DNA from: Leptospira bourretii
GTDB taxonomy: Bacteria; Spirochaetota; Leptospiria; Leptospirales; Leptospiraceae
Assembly: GCF_004770145.1 (NCBI RefSeq)
Contig: NZ_RQFW01000003.1
Span: forward strand, 1-64,000
Direction: 5' to 3'
Length of the DNA stretch: 64,000 nt
Part shown: positions 36,269 to 44,845 of the stretch, piece after piece
How the letters are laid out: every line of letters begins with the position of its first letter
Position numbering within the stretch: the first letter of the stretch is position 1
The notes under the pieces: model-generated
What the model saw: the letters and a program-made list of their open reading frames with translations, nothing else
The model's database searches: none
What the model was told of the DNA's origin: nothing
Program-made: the position numbers and the translations under genes

Positions 36269-37843
36269 ATGAAGAAATTGAACATATATCTTGCACTCAT
36301 TGCCTTGGTATTGTGTGTCATCATCATCATCCGAAAAAATGATTTAACTCTAAATAAAATTGCCACATTAATGGCGATATCAACCCCAACAGAAGTATTC
36401 GACTTTCAAGCCGTTGATTCAATCGCAAAACAAAAATTAAAGTCCAAATTCACACCTACTCCCGAATTTAAAATCCCGGGTTTAGATGGAATTAGTTATG
36501 AAGATTATAGACAAATTGAATACAAACCCGATGTAGCCATTTGGAAAAATCTTGCTCTCCCATACCAACTGCACTTTTTTCATCCAGGCCATATCTATAG
36601 CAATGGAATTCAAATATATGAAGTGATTAACGAAAAACCAAAAGAAATTCCCTACGACGCCTCTCGGTTTAATTTTGGTGACTTACCTCTTGCAGATGAT
36701 TTTGCAGAGTTGACTAAAAAACTTCATTATACCGGTTTTCGTGTTCATTACCCAATCAATCAAAAAGAAGTTTTGGAAGAGTTTTTAGTTTTCCAGGGAG
36801 CATCCTACTTCCGAGCAATTTCCAAAGGCCAAGTATACGGACTATCGGGAAGAGGACTAACCATCAACACTGGACCCAAAGATAAAGAGGAATTTCCCAT
36901 CTTTGAAAGTTTTTATATCAAACGACCGAACAAAACAGACACAACCATTACCATCTATGCGATTATGAATAGCGAATCCGTGGTAGGATCCTATGAATTT
37001 ATAGTCAATCCTGGTGAAACGACTACCATTGATGTGCATGCAAAAATTTATCTTCGCAAAAAAATCAAACGCCTAGGTTTTGCACCGATCACGTCAATGT
37101 ATTTGTATGGCGAAGCAGACAATCCCATTTTAGGGAACATCCACCCAGAAGTACATGACTCCGATGGGCTTTTGACTCAAAACAAAATGGGTGAATGGGA
37201 ATGGAGGCCTCTGATCAATCCCAAAAAAACTCAACTAACAAGAATTCCACTAGATTCACCTTTAGGTTATGGACTCATTCAGAGAGATCGAAAATTCAAA
37301 AGTTACCAAGACGAAAAACTCAAATACCATTTAAGGCCTAGTGTTTGGGTGGAACCAAAAGGAGACTGGGGCAAAGGCAGTTTGTATTTATTGGAATTCA
37401 CGACAAATTTAGATTCCGATGACAACGTCACTACCTTCTGGGAACCTGCTGTCCCGCCCAATTTAAATGAAGGATATGAATTTCGATACACACTTCATTA
37501 TACGGAAAGATCACCCAAACAACATACCTTGGGAAAAGCATCCGCATTTTATAGAGGAGTTGACCCACTCTTTCCAAAAGAAAAAGTTTTTACCCTGTAT
37601 TTCACTGGAGATTATCTAAAAGCTCTCGATCGAAAAACCGAACTTGAAGTTATCATAAAGAATAATAAAATCACTTCCGATTCTATTCGTTATAAAATAG
37701 AAAAAATTTCGGAACTAGACCAATGGCGTCTCCAAATCTGGTATCCTGCAACTACCGAAGAGTCCGATTGGACCGTTTTTCTCAAAAATCAAAATCAAAG
37801 AATTACCGAAACTTGGATGTATCGAGATGGACTTTCCAAATAA
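36269..37843 (+). CDS. opgG: Periplasmic glucan biosynthesis protein OpgG (MdoG)
   Basis: 524 aa, near E. coli OpgG (511). An N-terminal TM or uncleaved signal (about 5-23) is followed by the MdoG domain: ISYEDYRQIEYKPDVAIW near 75, QLHFFHPGHIYSNGIQIYEV, the FLVFQGASYFRAI segment and the C-terminal Ig-like domain (VFTLYFTGDYLKALD). OpgG acts in the periplasm with the glucosyltransferase OpgH to make osmoregulated periplasmic glucans. The gene overlaps the small membrane protein gene by 17 bp, which in turn overlaps opgH by 4 bp, so all three are one operon. Confidence 0.93.
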   Translation: MKKLNIYLALIALVLCVIIIIRKNDLTLNKIATLMAISTPTEVFDFQAVDSIAKQKLKSKFTPTPEFKIPGLDGISYEDYRQIEYKPDVAIWKNLALPYQLHFFHPGHIYSNGIQIYEVINEKPKEIPYDASRFNFGDLPLADDFAELTKKLHYTGFRVHYPINQKEVLEEFLVFQGASYFRAISKGQVYGLSGRGLTINTGPKDKEEFPIFESFYIKRPNKTDTTITIYAIMNSESVVGSYEFIVNPGETTTIDVHAKIYLRKKIKRLGFAPITSMYLYGEADNPILGNIHPEVHDSDGLLTQNKMGEWEWRPLINPKKTQLTRIPLDSPLGYGLIQRDRKFKSYQDEKLKYHLRPSVWVEPKGDWGKGSLYLLEFTTNLDSDDNVTTFWEPAVPPNLNEGYEFRYTLHYTERSPKQHTLGKASAFYRGVDPLFPKEKVFTLYFTGDYLKALDRKTELEVIIKNNKITSDSIRYKIEKISELDQWRLQIWYPATTEESDWTVFLKNQNQRITETWMYRDGLSK

Positions 37844-38216
37844 CAAAGATTATTTGAACGAATTTAGTGAGAGGACTCGCACCTATTTAATTCTTTGTGG
37901 GACCAAAAATGAATTCGAAATTGTAGAAATTCTGAATGATTTTTTCAAATCAAATCACCTAAGTTTTTCTTTCCCATCAGATTGGGTGCTCTGGCAAAAT
38001 TATTTAACCACCCACAAAATCCAAGAGGTTCAAAAAATCCCAATTGCTGATCGGTCTTGGCAATTTGGATCCATGATCCCAAATTCTTCCGACTGGAAAC
38101 GAGATACAAACAAAACAAAACAATCCATAGTTGGATCTTTAAAACCATTATTCATTATCGCATCCATCTTCCTATGGAGCCTTCTTTACTATATCATCAT
38201 ATTCAGGTTATTATGA
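37827..38216 (+). CDS. Small membrane protein between opgG and opgH
   Basis: 129 aa. A soluble N-terminal part (about 1-100) with a rather regular globular appearance (RTYLILCGTKNEFEIVEILN) is followed by a single C-terminal TM helix (PLFIIASIFLWSLLYYIIIF) ending almost at the stop. It is thus tail-anchored with the body in the cytoplasm. It overlaps opgG by 17 bp and opgH by ATGA, so it is certainly translated with them. I recognise no family. A role in regulating or assembling OpgH is inferred from the gene order. Confidence 0.75.
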   Translation: MDFPNNKDYLNEFSERTRTYLILCGTKNEFEIVEILNDFFKSNHLSFSFPSDWVLWQNYLTTHKIQEVQKIPIADRSWQFGSMIPNSSDWKRDTNKTKQSIVGSLKPLFIIASIFLWSLLYYIIIFRLL

Positions 38217-40294
38217 TCAAAACCCAACGCAGTTTATTTTTCTTAACTTTTATCATTCCTGTCATTTGGGGATTTAGTTTATTCATCGAAATCATTTCCT
38301 TTCGAGGTATTGAAATCACAGAATACTATCAGTTCATCACCTTAATTTTTCTTCTGCCTATGTTATCTTATGGTGCAAACACAGCCTTTTTTGGATTTTT
38401 ACTCTCACTTAAAAAAAAAGGCGACCCATTACTCAAAACAAAAAAAATCCCCGACAAGGAATTGGATTTTTCGGCGTTAGAATCAATTCCCGTTGCCATT
38501 GTGATGCCAGTTTACGAAGAAAACGAAATTTCGATTTTCTCCAGAATCAAAGTAATTTTTGAATCAACAACCAAAATCCACAAACTTCCCAAGTTAGAAT
38601 ACTTTATCTTAAGCGACACACGGACACCAGAAAAATGGATCAAAGAAGAAGCCGCCTATATAGAGTTATGTGAATCTACTAACAATTTTAATAACTTCCA
38701 CTACCGAAGAAGGAAAAGCAACCTAAATGGGAAAAGTGGAAATATTGCCGACTTCTGCAGAAGATGGGGAAAAAAATATAAATACATGATCATCCTTGAT
38801 GCAGATAGCCTCGTTTCGGGAGAACTCATCATCCAACTAATCGCAAATATGGAAAAAAGTCCGAAAGCGGGAATCATCCAATCCAGCACAAAAATTTTCC
38901 GCACCACAACTTTATTCCAAAAACTAACCGAATTTTCTTCTTATTTATTTAGCCCTTTTTTCCTAAAAGGAGCAACTTACTGGCAAATCAATGCAACCGG
39001 CTATTGGGGCCACAATGCCATCCTAAGAGTCAAACCATTTATGGAACATTGTGCACTCCCTCACCTTCCAGAATACGGAGGAATTGGTGGAAAAATTTTG
39101 AGCCATGATACTGTTGAAGCTGCCTTGATGCGAAAAGCAGGATATGACGTTTACTGTGCCTATGAGTTAGATGGAAGTTACGAAGAAAGTCCACCTAACA
39201 TTATCGATGTGCTGAAACGAGACCAACGTTGGTGCCAAGGAAATCTCCAACATTTTTGGTTTTTATTTGGAAAAAAAATTCCATTTATCAATAGAATTCA
39301 TATTCTAAACGGAATTTTATCTTATCTCAATTCGCCCATTTGGTTGTGTTACATCTTATTGAGTTTATGGAATTATTTAGAAGACAGCAAATATCTGAAT
39401 TACTCTATGTTACCCGAAGAATATGAATTTTTTAAATCGCAAATCTATGACCCACTGTATCTAAAACTATTATCCCTATCCTTGGTTTTATTATTTTTAC
39501 CTAGAGTCCTAAGTTTTTTTAGCCTGCCAATCCTTCAAATTTTCAAAAAACTTCCGGCGTATCTCATGGAGACTCTATTTTCCATTTTGATTGCCCCTAT
39601 TTATATGGTGTATCATAGTATCTTTGTATTTTCAATTTTACTCAACAAACGAATCACTTGGGGCCCACAAAACAGGGATGCCGACTCAGGATACAACCTT
39701 ACCTATATACTCTCTTCCTTTTTTGGTGTGACAGTTCTCGGATTAGCCGCTGCTTATATCAGTTATTCTCATTCCACCATGTTGTTTGTTTTGACATTTC
39801 CTATCTGGGTTGGCTGGATTCTTTCAATTCCTTTGGTTATTTTTACAGGAAAAGAACATAAAACTTTTAATCGATTATTTGAAACAAAGTTTTGGGAACC
39901 AAATTTCGACTTAATCAAAAACCTAGAAAATACCCTTGACTCACATAAGAATAGTTATCTGGAAGGAAGAGAATTTTTCTTTGCACTTGTCCATCCAGTT
40001 TTTTTTCACCAACACAAACAACTACAAGGGAATAAAACTTATCAGTCAAAACTCCCAAAATCTACAGAAGAAGATCTTGTTCAGTTATTGAAACAGGGTC
40101 CAAATTCCTTAGATAGAAAAACCATCTTACGAATTCTTTCCAACAGAGAGTTGCTTGATTCATTTTATTTAAAATTTTGGACATCGAAAAAAGAAGATTG
40201 GGCAGATTATTGGACTACCATTTGGGAAGAAATCAACCCATCTTTTTTTCCATCAATTTCCAATAATAAGAAGAACGATTTAAATCTTCAATAA
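38213..40294 (+). CDS. opgH: Glucan glucosyltransferase OpgH (MdoH)
   Basis: 693 aa from the ATG at 38213 (ATGA overlap, AGG upstream); E. coli OpgH is 847, the difference being a short N-terminus. Two TM helices precede a family 2 glycosyltransferase domain: VAIVMPVYEEN near 90, ILDADSLVSG (DxD), SHDTVEAALMRKAG and RDQRWCQGN (Q-x-x-R-W type). Several TM helices follow. It transfers glucose from UDP-glucose to growing glucan while moving it across the inner membrane. Catalytic motifs are complete. Its last 62 bp overlap the convergent hydrolase gene. Confidence 0.93.
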   Translation: MIKTQRSLFFLTFIIPVIWGFSLFIEIISFRGIEITEYYQFITLIFLLPMLSYGANTAFFGFLLSLKKKGDPLLKTKKIPDKELDFSALESIPVAIVMPVYEENEISIFSRIKVIFESTTKIHKLPKLEYFILSDTRTPEKWIKEEAAYIELCESTNNFNNFHYRRRKSNLNGKSGNIADFCRRWGKKYKYMIILDADSLVSGELIIQLIANMEKSPKAGIIQSSTKIFRTTTLFQKLTEFSSYLFSPFFLKGATYWQINATGYWGHNAILRVKPFMEHCALPHLPEYGGIGGKILSHDTVEAALMRKAGYDVYCAYELDGSYEESPPNIIDVLKRDQRWCQGNLQHFWFLFGKKIPFINRIHILNGILSYLNSPIWLCYILLSLWNYLEDSKYLNYSMLPEEYEFFKSQIYDPLYLKLLSLSLVLLFLPRVLSFFSLPILQIFKKLPAYLMETLFSILIAPIYMVYHSIFVFSILLNKRITWGPQNRDADSGYNLTYILSSFFGVTVLGLAAAYISYSHSTMLFVLTFPIWVGWILSIPLVIFTGKEHKTFNRLFETKFWEPNFDLIKNLENTLDSHKNSYLEGREFFFALVHPVFFHQHKQLQGNKTYQSKLPKSTEEDLVQLLKQGPNSLDRKTILRILSNRELLDSFYLKFWTSKKEDWADYWTTIWEEINPSFFPSISNNKKNDLNLQ

Positions 40295-41198
40295 ATCCGC
40301 AATGTCCACCTTTGGATTCAATCACAACTTCTAAATAGGAAGAAGGTGGAATTTCAACAAACTCTTTCCATGGAATCACCGGATCATCCATGGAAGTCAA
40401 AATCGTAGTCTGAACACGAACTGACTTAAAAAACAAATCATTCAAAGTATAAGAATCAAAATACTCATCTACCGATGAAAAGTGAGAAAACTCTTTCACC
40501 ATTTTTTCTGTGAGATGCATCACCGACTGGTAATCATCCAAGTCATGAAACGAATACAAATGAGGAAATAAATTTGCTTTTTTTTGCAAAGAAACCTTCC
40601 AAGAATTCAGAAAGTATTTTCGCAAAAAAGGATGTTCATCCATTTTCACCGTGGCCCGCTTTGGATTTAGAGCCGGACTAAACGCAAAACAATGTTTTAA
40701 TCCTGGAATTTGTTCTGCCTGTTTCGAAAGAGAATGCCGACCTGCCATCCTCAAAACAAAATTCCCTCCTAACGAAAACCCAGCCAAATACACTGGCCCC
40801 TTAAAACCAGAAGTTTTTACAAGTGCACAAACACCTTCGTAAGACTCCTGCAACAAACTTCCGTTAAATATCCCTTCGTTCAAGTGATGAGTATCACCGT
40901 GATCTCTTAAGTTTAATCGGTAAACCGAAAATCCTTTTTGCAAAAAATGTCTTGTTGTCCGAACAATATAACTGGAATGAATGCTCCCTTCCCAACCATG
41001 TAGGAGCACAATTAGACCTTTCGGATTTGGAACCTCATGAATTTTTGCAAGAAGTGTAGTTCCATCCTTTGCCTTTACAGACTTCCACTCACCTTTTACT
41101 GAATGGCCATAACGTTTGTCTGATTTCGATTTAAAAGAAGCCAAAAATGATTGGATCATAGCGCCAGAAAAAAAAGGCAATGGTTTAAAGAGACTCAT
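40233..41198 (-). CDS. Alpha/beta hydrolase, YheT-like
   Basis: 321 aa. The fold is recognisable by the oxyanion region VLLHGWEGSIHSSYI, the nucleophile elbow AGFSLGGNF (Ser), an acid after VQTTILTSMDDPVIP and the catalytic His in SKGGHCGFI. The order and NLRDHGDTHHLNEG segment match the YheT/COG0429 esterase family. The substrate is unknown. The ATG at 41198 has no strong ribosome site; a second ATG is 13 codons later. Its 3' end overlaps opgH by 62 bp, the longest convergent overlap in the window. Confidence 0.88.
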   Translation of the reverse strand: MSLFKPLPFFSGAMIQSFLASFKSKSDKRYGHSVKGEWKSVKAKDGTTLLAKIHEVPNPKGLIVLLHGWEGSIHSSYIVRTTRHFLQKGFSVYRLNLRDHGDTHHLNEGIFNGSLLQESYEGVCALVKTSGFKGPVYLAGFSLGGNFVLRMAGRHSLSKQAEQIPGLKHCFAFSPALNPKRATVKMDEHPFLRKYFLNSWKVSLQKKANLFPHLYSFHDLDDYQSVMHLTEKMVKEFSHFSSVDEYFDSYTLNDLFFKSVRVQTTILTSMDDPVIPWKEFVEIPPSSYLEVVIESKGGHCGFIEDLNRSSYYWKLMEKKMG

Positions 41199-41312
41199 AG
41201 CGGGATCACCCTACTTTCGCCGAATTAGAATTTTTTACAATAAATTATCCTCGACGAACCCTACCAAAAGCTGTTTCAATTAAGAAAGCCTCGATAAAAC
41301 TTAGGACCCAAT

Positions 41313-41759
41313 ATGAGATTTATACCTTCTAGTCTACTTTTATGTTTCATCGCCTGCCAAAGTTATACGCCACTAAAATCCGAATGGAAAACTGTAGGTG
41401 ATACAGAAGTGTTTTATGCAGCCGTTTCTGCAAAAGCAAGCCAACAAGCCATTGAATCAGGTAGCCTTGCTATGAGAAGGAGCACTTGCTTAAACGCAAC
41501 AAATCTCCTCTCCACTTCCCCAAAACTCACGTCCATCCTCTTAGAACAAGAGTCTGTCCAACTAGATGAAGTAGAAACAAAGGACTTAGGTCGCCTTATC
41601 TCTGCTCACAAAATCAAACCCAAACAAGACTCATGCCAATCGGAAAATAGCGATTATTTTTTCGCAAGTCCCGCTTGGGAAAACTGCCAATGCCTGTACT
41701 CCATCGAATACCCAGGCGGGAGAAAACAATTCAGACAAGATCTAACACAAATAAAATAA
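41313..41759 (+). CDS. Small lipoprotein of unknown function
   Basis: 148 aa. Signal peptide with lipobox C-F-I-A-C (Cys at about 15). The mature protein contains an Ala-rich helix (FYAAVSAKASQQAIESGSLA) followed by five Cys residues and a C-terminal PAWENCQCLYSIEYPGGR segment. Similar short lipoproteins with an AxxxA helix and a Cys-rich end occur in Leptospira without known function. It stands alone before the replication region, and 29 bp separate it from the end of the rep-like gene. Confidence 0.75.
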   Translation: MRFIPSSLLLCFIACQSYTPLKSEWKTVGDTEVFYAAVSAKASQQAIESGSLAMRRSTCLNATNLLSTSPKLTSILLEQESVQLDEVETKDLGRLISAHKIKPKQDSCQSENSDYFFASPAWENCQCLYSIEYPGGRKQFRQDLTQIK

Positions 41760-41761
41760 CC

Positions 41762-41807
41762 AAAAAAACAAAGAAGGCAAACCAATCCTTATCCTGGATT
41801 TGCCTTC
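41762..41807 (-). terminator. Intrinsic terminator of the left rep-like gene
   Basis: On the minus strand GAAGGCAAA (41807-41799) pairs with TTTGCCTTC (41781-41773), with CCA/TGG continuing the stem, and is followed by TTTGTTTTTTT. The hairpin includes the last codons and the stop of the rep-like gene. It is one of the clearest rho-independent terminators in the window. Confidence 0.85.
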
Positions 41808-42370
41808 CAACGTTTCCAATAGACTAGCTGCAACCCACTCAGTGCCTCTGGGCCACTCAGATCTGCAAGTGACATCCTTGTCGAAAAAGAAAGTTCCCTT
41901 TCGCACCAATTCAAAAACTCTTTCCAATCTGATTTCCTTACTTCTATCTCAATCCCTTTATGTACTTTTTTTTCTAATTGGTATTTATAAGAAGGCTTCG
42001 TATCCTCCGTGGACCCAGACTTGGATGAAACTCCGATTCCCACTCGGACAGACAATCCATCCCCTCTTATCTCTGTCGTTTTTTCATCCGACGCAAGGCC
42101 TGCCCGCAAAACCATTGGTTTTAAAAATCTTTTCCTTCCATCAAATCCGGTTTGTTTCAATAAACCTTTTTTTTTGAGCTCAGAAACCAATCGAGAAATT
42201 GTATCTTTTTTCAATCTCAAAACAGTCCCCAAATACTCGTTAGAAGCAAAACATCCACCACAAGCATCCAAAGACACAATCTCTGCATACAACTTGGTTT
42301 GATTTGGACTAAGACCCAAATCCTCCATCCATTGGGCGACCCAAACGCCCGTTCTTTTTGATCCATTCAT
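41789..42370 (-). CDS. Replication-initiator-like HTH protein, left copy
   Basis: 193 aa from the ATG at 42370, preceded by AGGGG five bases away. Residues about 20-80 form a winged helix domain (TKLYAEIVSLDACGGCFASN, YLGTVLRLKKDTISRLVSEL, KKKGLLKQTGFDGRKRFLKP) of the HTH_36 type seen in plasmid and phage replication proteins. The variable middle is followed by a C-terminal region sharing WKEFLNWCERELSFST with the right copy. It is paralogous to the protein at 45241-45873 (over half identical by eye in the N-terminal 80 residues). Flanking parAB suggests a replicon initiator or copy-control regulator; neither is shown by sequence alone. Confidence 0.75.
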   Translation of the reverse strand: MNGSKRTGVWVAQWMEDLGLSPNQTKLYAEIVSLDACGGCFASNEYLGTVLRLKKDTISRLVSELKKKGLLKQTGFDGRKRFLKPMVLRAGLASDEKTTEIRGDGLSVRVGIGVSSKSGSTEDTKPSYKYQLEKKVHKGIEIEVRKSDWKEFLNWCERELSFSTRMSLADLSGPEALSGLQLVYWKRWKANPG

Positions 42371-42587
42371 AACGACCCCTGCTATCCAACACAGGCCTTC
42401 GGCGTCCAAAAAAAATTTTCTTTGGATTTGCTACAGAAGAAAGATAAACCTTCGGCACTGTAACATACGCTTTGGAAGTTTTAACAACGTCCATATTTGG
42501 AATTCATTTGAATTCCAGGTGATGTATATAAGCGGTATAAATTGTGGAAGACCGCTTTGGGATTTAGGGACACCTCCCCTACCCAAG
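42371..42587 (-). ncRNA. Structured 5' leader of the left rep-like gene
   Basis: About 215 nt between the predicted promoter and the ATG. Hairpins on the minus strand: 42556-42587 (CCCTA/TAGGG with flanking TTGGG pairs), 42530-42557 (7-bp stem AAGCGGT/ACCGCTT, loop with CCACAAT) and 42498-42517 (8-bp stem, TGGAATTC arm). These are followed by the block 42471-42492 (GGACGTT then AACTTCCAAA) and CCGAAGGTTT at 42446-42455. All recur in the right copy with changed stems. It is probably a regulatory leader controlling Rep translation, possibly with an antisense RNA. Confidence 0.65.
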
Positions 42588-42591
42588 CCTC

Positions 42592-42638
42592 TATTAACAT
42601 TCGATTTCGATTTTTGTCAAGTATTAATGTGACATAAT
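42592..42638 (-). promoter_or_regulatory. Promoter and upstream element of the left rep-like gene
   Basis: On the minus strand TTGACA (42620-42615), a 17-bp spacer and TTAATA (42597-42592) make a good sigma70-type promoter. Five bases upstream of the -35 lies ATTATGTCACATT (42638-42626), identical to the element before the right copy. The predicted transcription start is just before the first leader hairpin. Confidence 0.75.
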
Positions 42639-42988
42639 CCCAAACCGAATTTGGAAACAAAAAAGAAGATCCGTTGGAATAGGGTAGGGGAAAAAGAAAG
42701 GAGAGAAGTCTCTCTGAACTGCTTCCACACAATCCAGAGAGTTTACATCACCCGGTTAAAGGGGTTACAAACAATCTAACAAGATCACAAAAATAGTACA
42801 AGGATTTTTCTATTTCAAAACTCAAAAAAAAACTCCAGCTACTCGGGCGCATCGAATCCCTTCAATTCCAAACAGAAAAGAAAAACGACCAGGCTCTTCG
42901 CTCCAATCTTTCGTTTCACGAAAGGATTTCCGCTGCGATCCTTTGCGCATGACACCGAAGATAAAATTCAAAACACCAACACATATGG

Positions 42989-43012
42989 GAAAAGTACGCC
43001 GGCGTACTTTTC
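42989..43012. promoter_or_regulatory. parS: Candidate parS site 1 (perfect 24-bp palindrome)
   Basis: A perfect palindrome with the core GTACGCCGGCGTAC extended by five matching bases on each side. It lies 65 bp before the parA ATG. The same core recurs between parA and parB. This placement fits a ParB-binding centromere site or autoregulatory operator. In AT-rich DNA a GC-centred palindrome of this length is not expected by chance. Confidence 0.8.
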
Positions 43013-43077
43013 AAAAATAATTCATTTTTTTGATTTTTCATTGCACAAAGAAGAAGCTTTCACAATCTAATTTTGCA

Positions 43078-43809
43078 ATGAAGATCATCACAGTTGCCAA
43101 CATCAAAGGCGGAACTTCAAAATCCACCACAGCCATTCATCTTGCCTTAGCTCTTTCCAAAAGAGGGAAAACTTTAGCAATCGACATGGACCCACAAGCC
43201 GACTTATCCGACTTCTTTTTTCCTGAAGAACCTGTTGAGTTTTTCGATTCAGGAAACACTCTTTCTGTTTTAAATGCAGAAACAACTTTAAGTGAATCTG
43301 TGAAACCTTCCAACGATATAGATGTGTTGCCATCCATCATCGAACTTTCGGATTTAAGTTATTTAGCCTCAAAAGACTTTTCCATGATCCCTCGCCTCAA
43401 AAACATCCTACTCAAAGCAAAATATGATTACGTAGTAATTGACACCCCTGGATCCGGTTCCTCAGAAAACATCGCATCTTACCTCCCAGCCTCTGTCATC
43501 TTGGTTCCTGTCACTCCATCCAAATGGGCAGTTCGAACTGTGGCCCAAGTCCTAAAAAAAGTAGATGAAGCGGAAAGATTTGATGAACAATCAAAGAAAA
43601 AATCCGTCATGATCCTCCCCTCTCAATGGGGAACTTCTCAAAAACAAATGGATCTACTTGAAAAGCTCAACACAATCAAAACATTAAAAATTTTAGAACC
43701 CATCCCAAAAAACGACAGTATTCGGGACCGAACTGAAACTGGGAAACCTCTACAGGAAGGAAGCGCTCCTTGGAAAGCTTTCGAAACTTTAGCGGAGAAA
43801 TTAAAGTAA
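43078..43809 (+). CDS. parA: Chromosome/plasmid partition ATPase ParA
   Basis: 243 aa from the ATG at 43078; upstream codons to 43030 lack family similarity. The deviant Walker A KGGTSKST is at about residues 9-17, the A' region MDPQADLSD and the Walker B-like VVIDTPGSGSSENIA follow. It has no N-terminal DNA-binding extension, so it is a small ParA of the Soj/type Ib kind, which would leave repression to ParB. It forms a partition operon with parB, with a parS-like palindrome between them. The protein would position replicon copies along the nucleoid. Confidence 0.93.
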   Translation: MKIITVANIKGGTSKSTTAIHLALALSKRGKTLAIDMDPQADLSDFFFPEEPVEFFDSGNTLSVLNAETTLSESVKPSNDIDVLPSIIELSDLSYLASKDFSMIPRLKNILLKAKYDYVVIDTPGSGSSENIASYLPASVILVPVTPSKWAVRTVAQVLKKVDEAERFDEQSKKKSVMILPSQWGTSQKQMDLLEKLNTIKTLKILEPIPKNDSIRDRTETGKPLQEGSAPWKAFETLAEKLK

Positions 43810-43826
43810 GGTACGCCGGCGTACCT
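43809..43826. promoter_or_regulatory. parS: Candidate parS site 2 (18-bp palindrome between parA and parB)
   Basis: AGGTACGCCGGCGTACCT is a perfect palindrome that begins at the last base of the parA stop codon and ends 10 bp before the parB ATG. It shares the 14-bp core with site 1 but has different flanking bases, so the core is what is conserved. No other copy of the core was seen in the window. Confidence 0.8.
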
Positions 43827-43836
43827 GGGAATTTTT

Positions 43837-44715
43837 ATGAAAAACAAAGCAAACTATAACCCGGCAGACATACTTTCTAGAGCCACCCAAAGAACCTCTT
43901 CTTTAAATCCATTCCTAAAAGAAGAGAACACAGAAAATCATAACGCAAGTGATATCCCTATCGATCAGATCATAACAGAAAACAACCCCAGAAAAACATT
44001 TAACGATTCCACTATCAGGGAACTAGCAGAATCAATTTCTCAATATGGCCTTTTACAACCAATCGTGGTTAGAAAAAAAGCAGGGAAATATGAACTCATC
44101 AACGGAGAAAGAAGATTCCGAGCCCACAAACTTCTCAAAAGGAAAACCATTTTAGCGATTGTTAAAAACGTAGAACAAATCGACATCTCCAAGTTGCCTG
44201 AAATCAAATTGGTAGAGAACTTACAACGAGAAGATTTGCCAGAATCCGATCTTGCCCTATCTTTACAGGAATTAAAAAATAGGCATAAAGAAACCAACGA
44301 ACAATTGGCAAAACGTATCAACAAATCAGCACAATGGGTAAAAACAAAAATTGCTCATGCAGAAATCTTAAAAGAAACAGCGCCAAATTCTTCTGTAGAT
44401 AAAAGCCATCCGATCTTCCAAATACCCACAAGTTTGTTTACAGAAATTGCACCACTTGACGTTCCAAATCGGAAAAGAGCGATCGACTACCTGATCAAAG
44501 GGCTAGAAAAAAAAGGTGATTTCCCATCCAGAAACGATTTAAGAGAGTTTGTTCGCCCCCTAAAACCAAACAAACCCAAACCAACAAAAACGAAACTAGG
44601 AAACCTGGAACTAAAGGATCTAAAAAACAAATTGTCCAAAATAAAAGAAAAAATCTCTCAACTTCAAAATGAAAAAACCATTTTAGAGGAAACCATTAGG
44701 AAATATAAAAAATAA
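43837..44715 (+). CDS. parB: Partition protein ParB
   Basis: 292 aa. A disordered N-terminus is followed by the ParB/Srx domain (IPIDQIITENNPRKTFNDST; ISQYGLLQPIVV; the CTP-binding box GERRFRAH near 90), a helix-turn-helix (ESDLALSLQELKNRHKETNE, LAKRINKSAQWVKTKIAHAE) and a C-terminal coiled coil (ISQLQNEKTILEETIRKYKK) in place of the usual dimer domain. It would bind the palindromes beside parA and spread. The gene starts 27 bp after parA. No clear terminator hairpin follows, only a T-run near 44755. Confidence 0.92.
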   Translation: MKNKANYNPADILSRATQRTSSLNPFLKEENTENHNASDIPIDQIITENNPRKTFNDSTIRELAESISQYGLLQPIVVRKKAGKYELINGERRFRAHKLLKRKTILAIVKNVEQIDISKLPEIKLVENLQREDLPESDLALSLQELKNRHKETNEQLAKRINKSAQWVKTKIAHAEILKETAPNSSVDKSHPIFQIPTSLFTEIAPLDVPNRKRAIDYLIKGLEKKGDFPSRNDLREFVRPLKPNKPKPTKTKLGNLELKDLKNKLSKIKEKISQLQNEKTILEETIRKYKK

Positions 44716-44845
44716 ATCGCAAGAGGCCTGGCACATTCGCTAAAACCTTCTCTATTTTTTTTGTAATGTGAAGAGAAAAAAACTTGTACTTCTTTTCGAA
44801 ACAATCTACATTGTATTTAGATCCTTAACCGGGTTGAACAATAAA

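Larger units (their letters stand above)
41789..42803 (-). repeat. Left arm of a diverged inverted duplication around parAB
   Basis: The minus strand here and the plus strand at 44783-45873 share, in the same order and at similar spacing: CTTGTACT, TTAACCGGGT, a hairpin with GTGTGG in its loop, ATTATGTCACATT, a TTGAC promoter, four leader hairpins and a homologous gene. This is a full module duplicated in mirror image, not a simple repeat. Confidence 0.8.

Noticed and set aside
42481..42732. 83-codon minus-strand frame across the left rep promoter
   Set aside because: It spans the predicted promoter and leader hairpins, has no ribosome site or family similarity, and its counterpart is not kept in the right arm.
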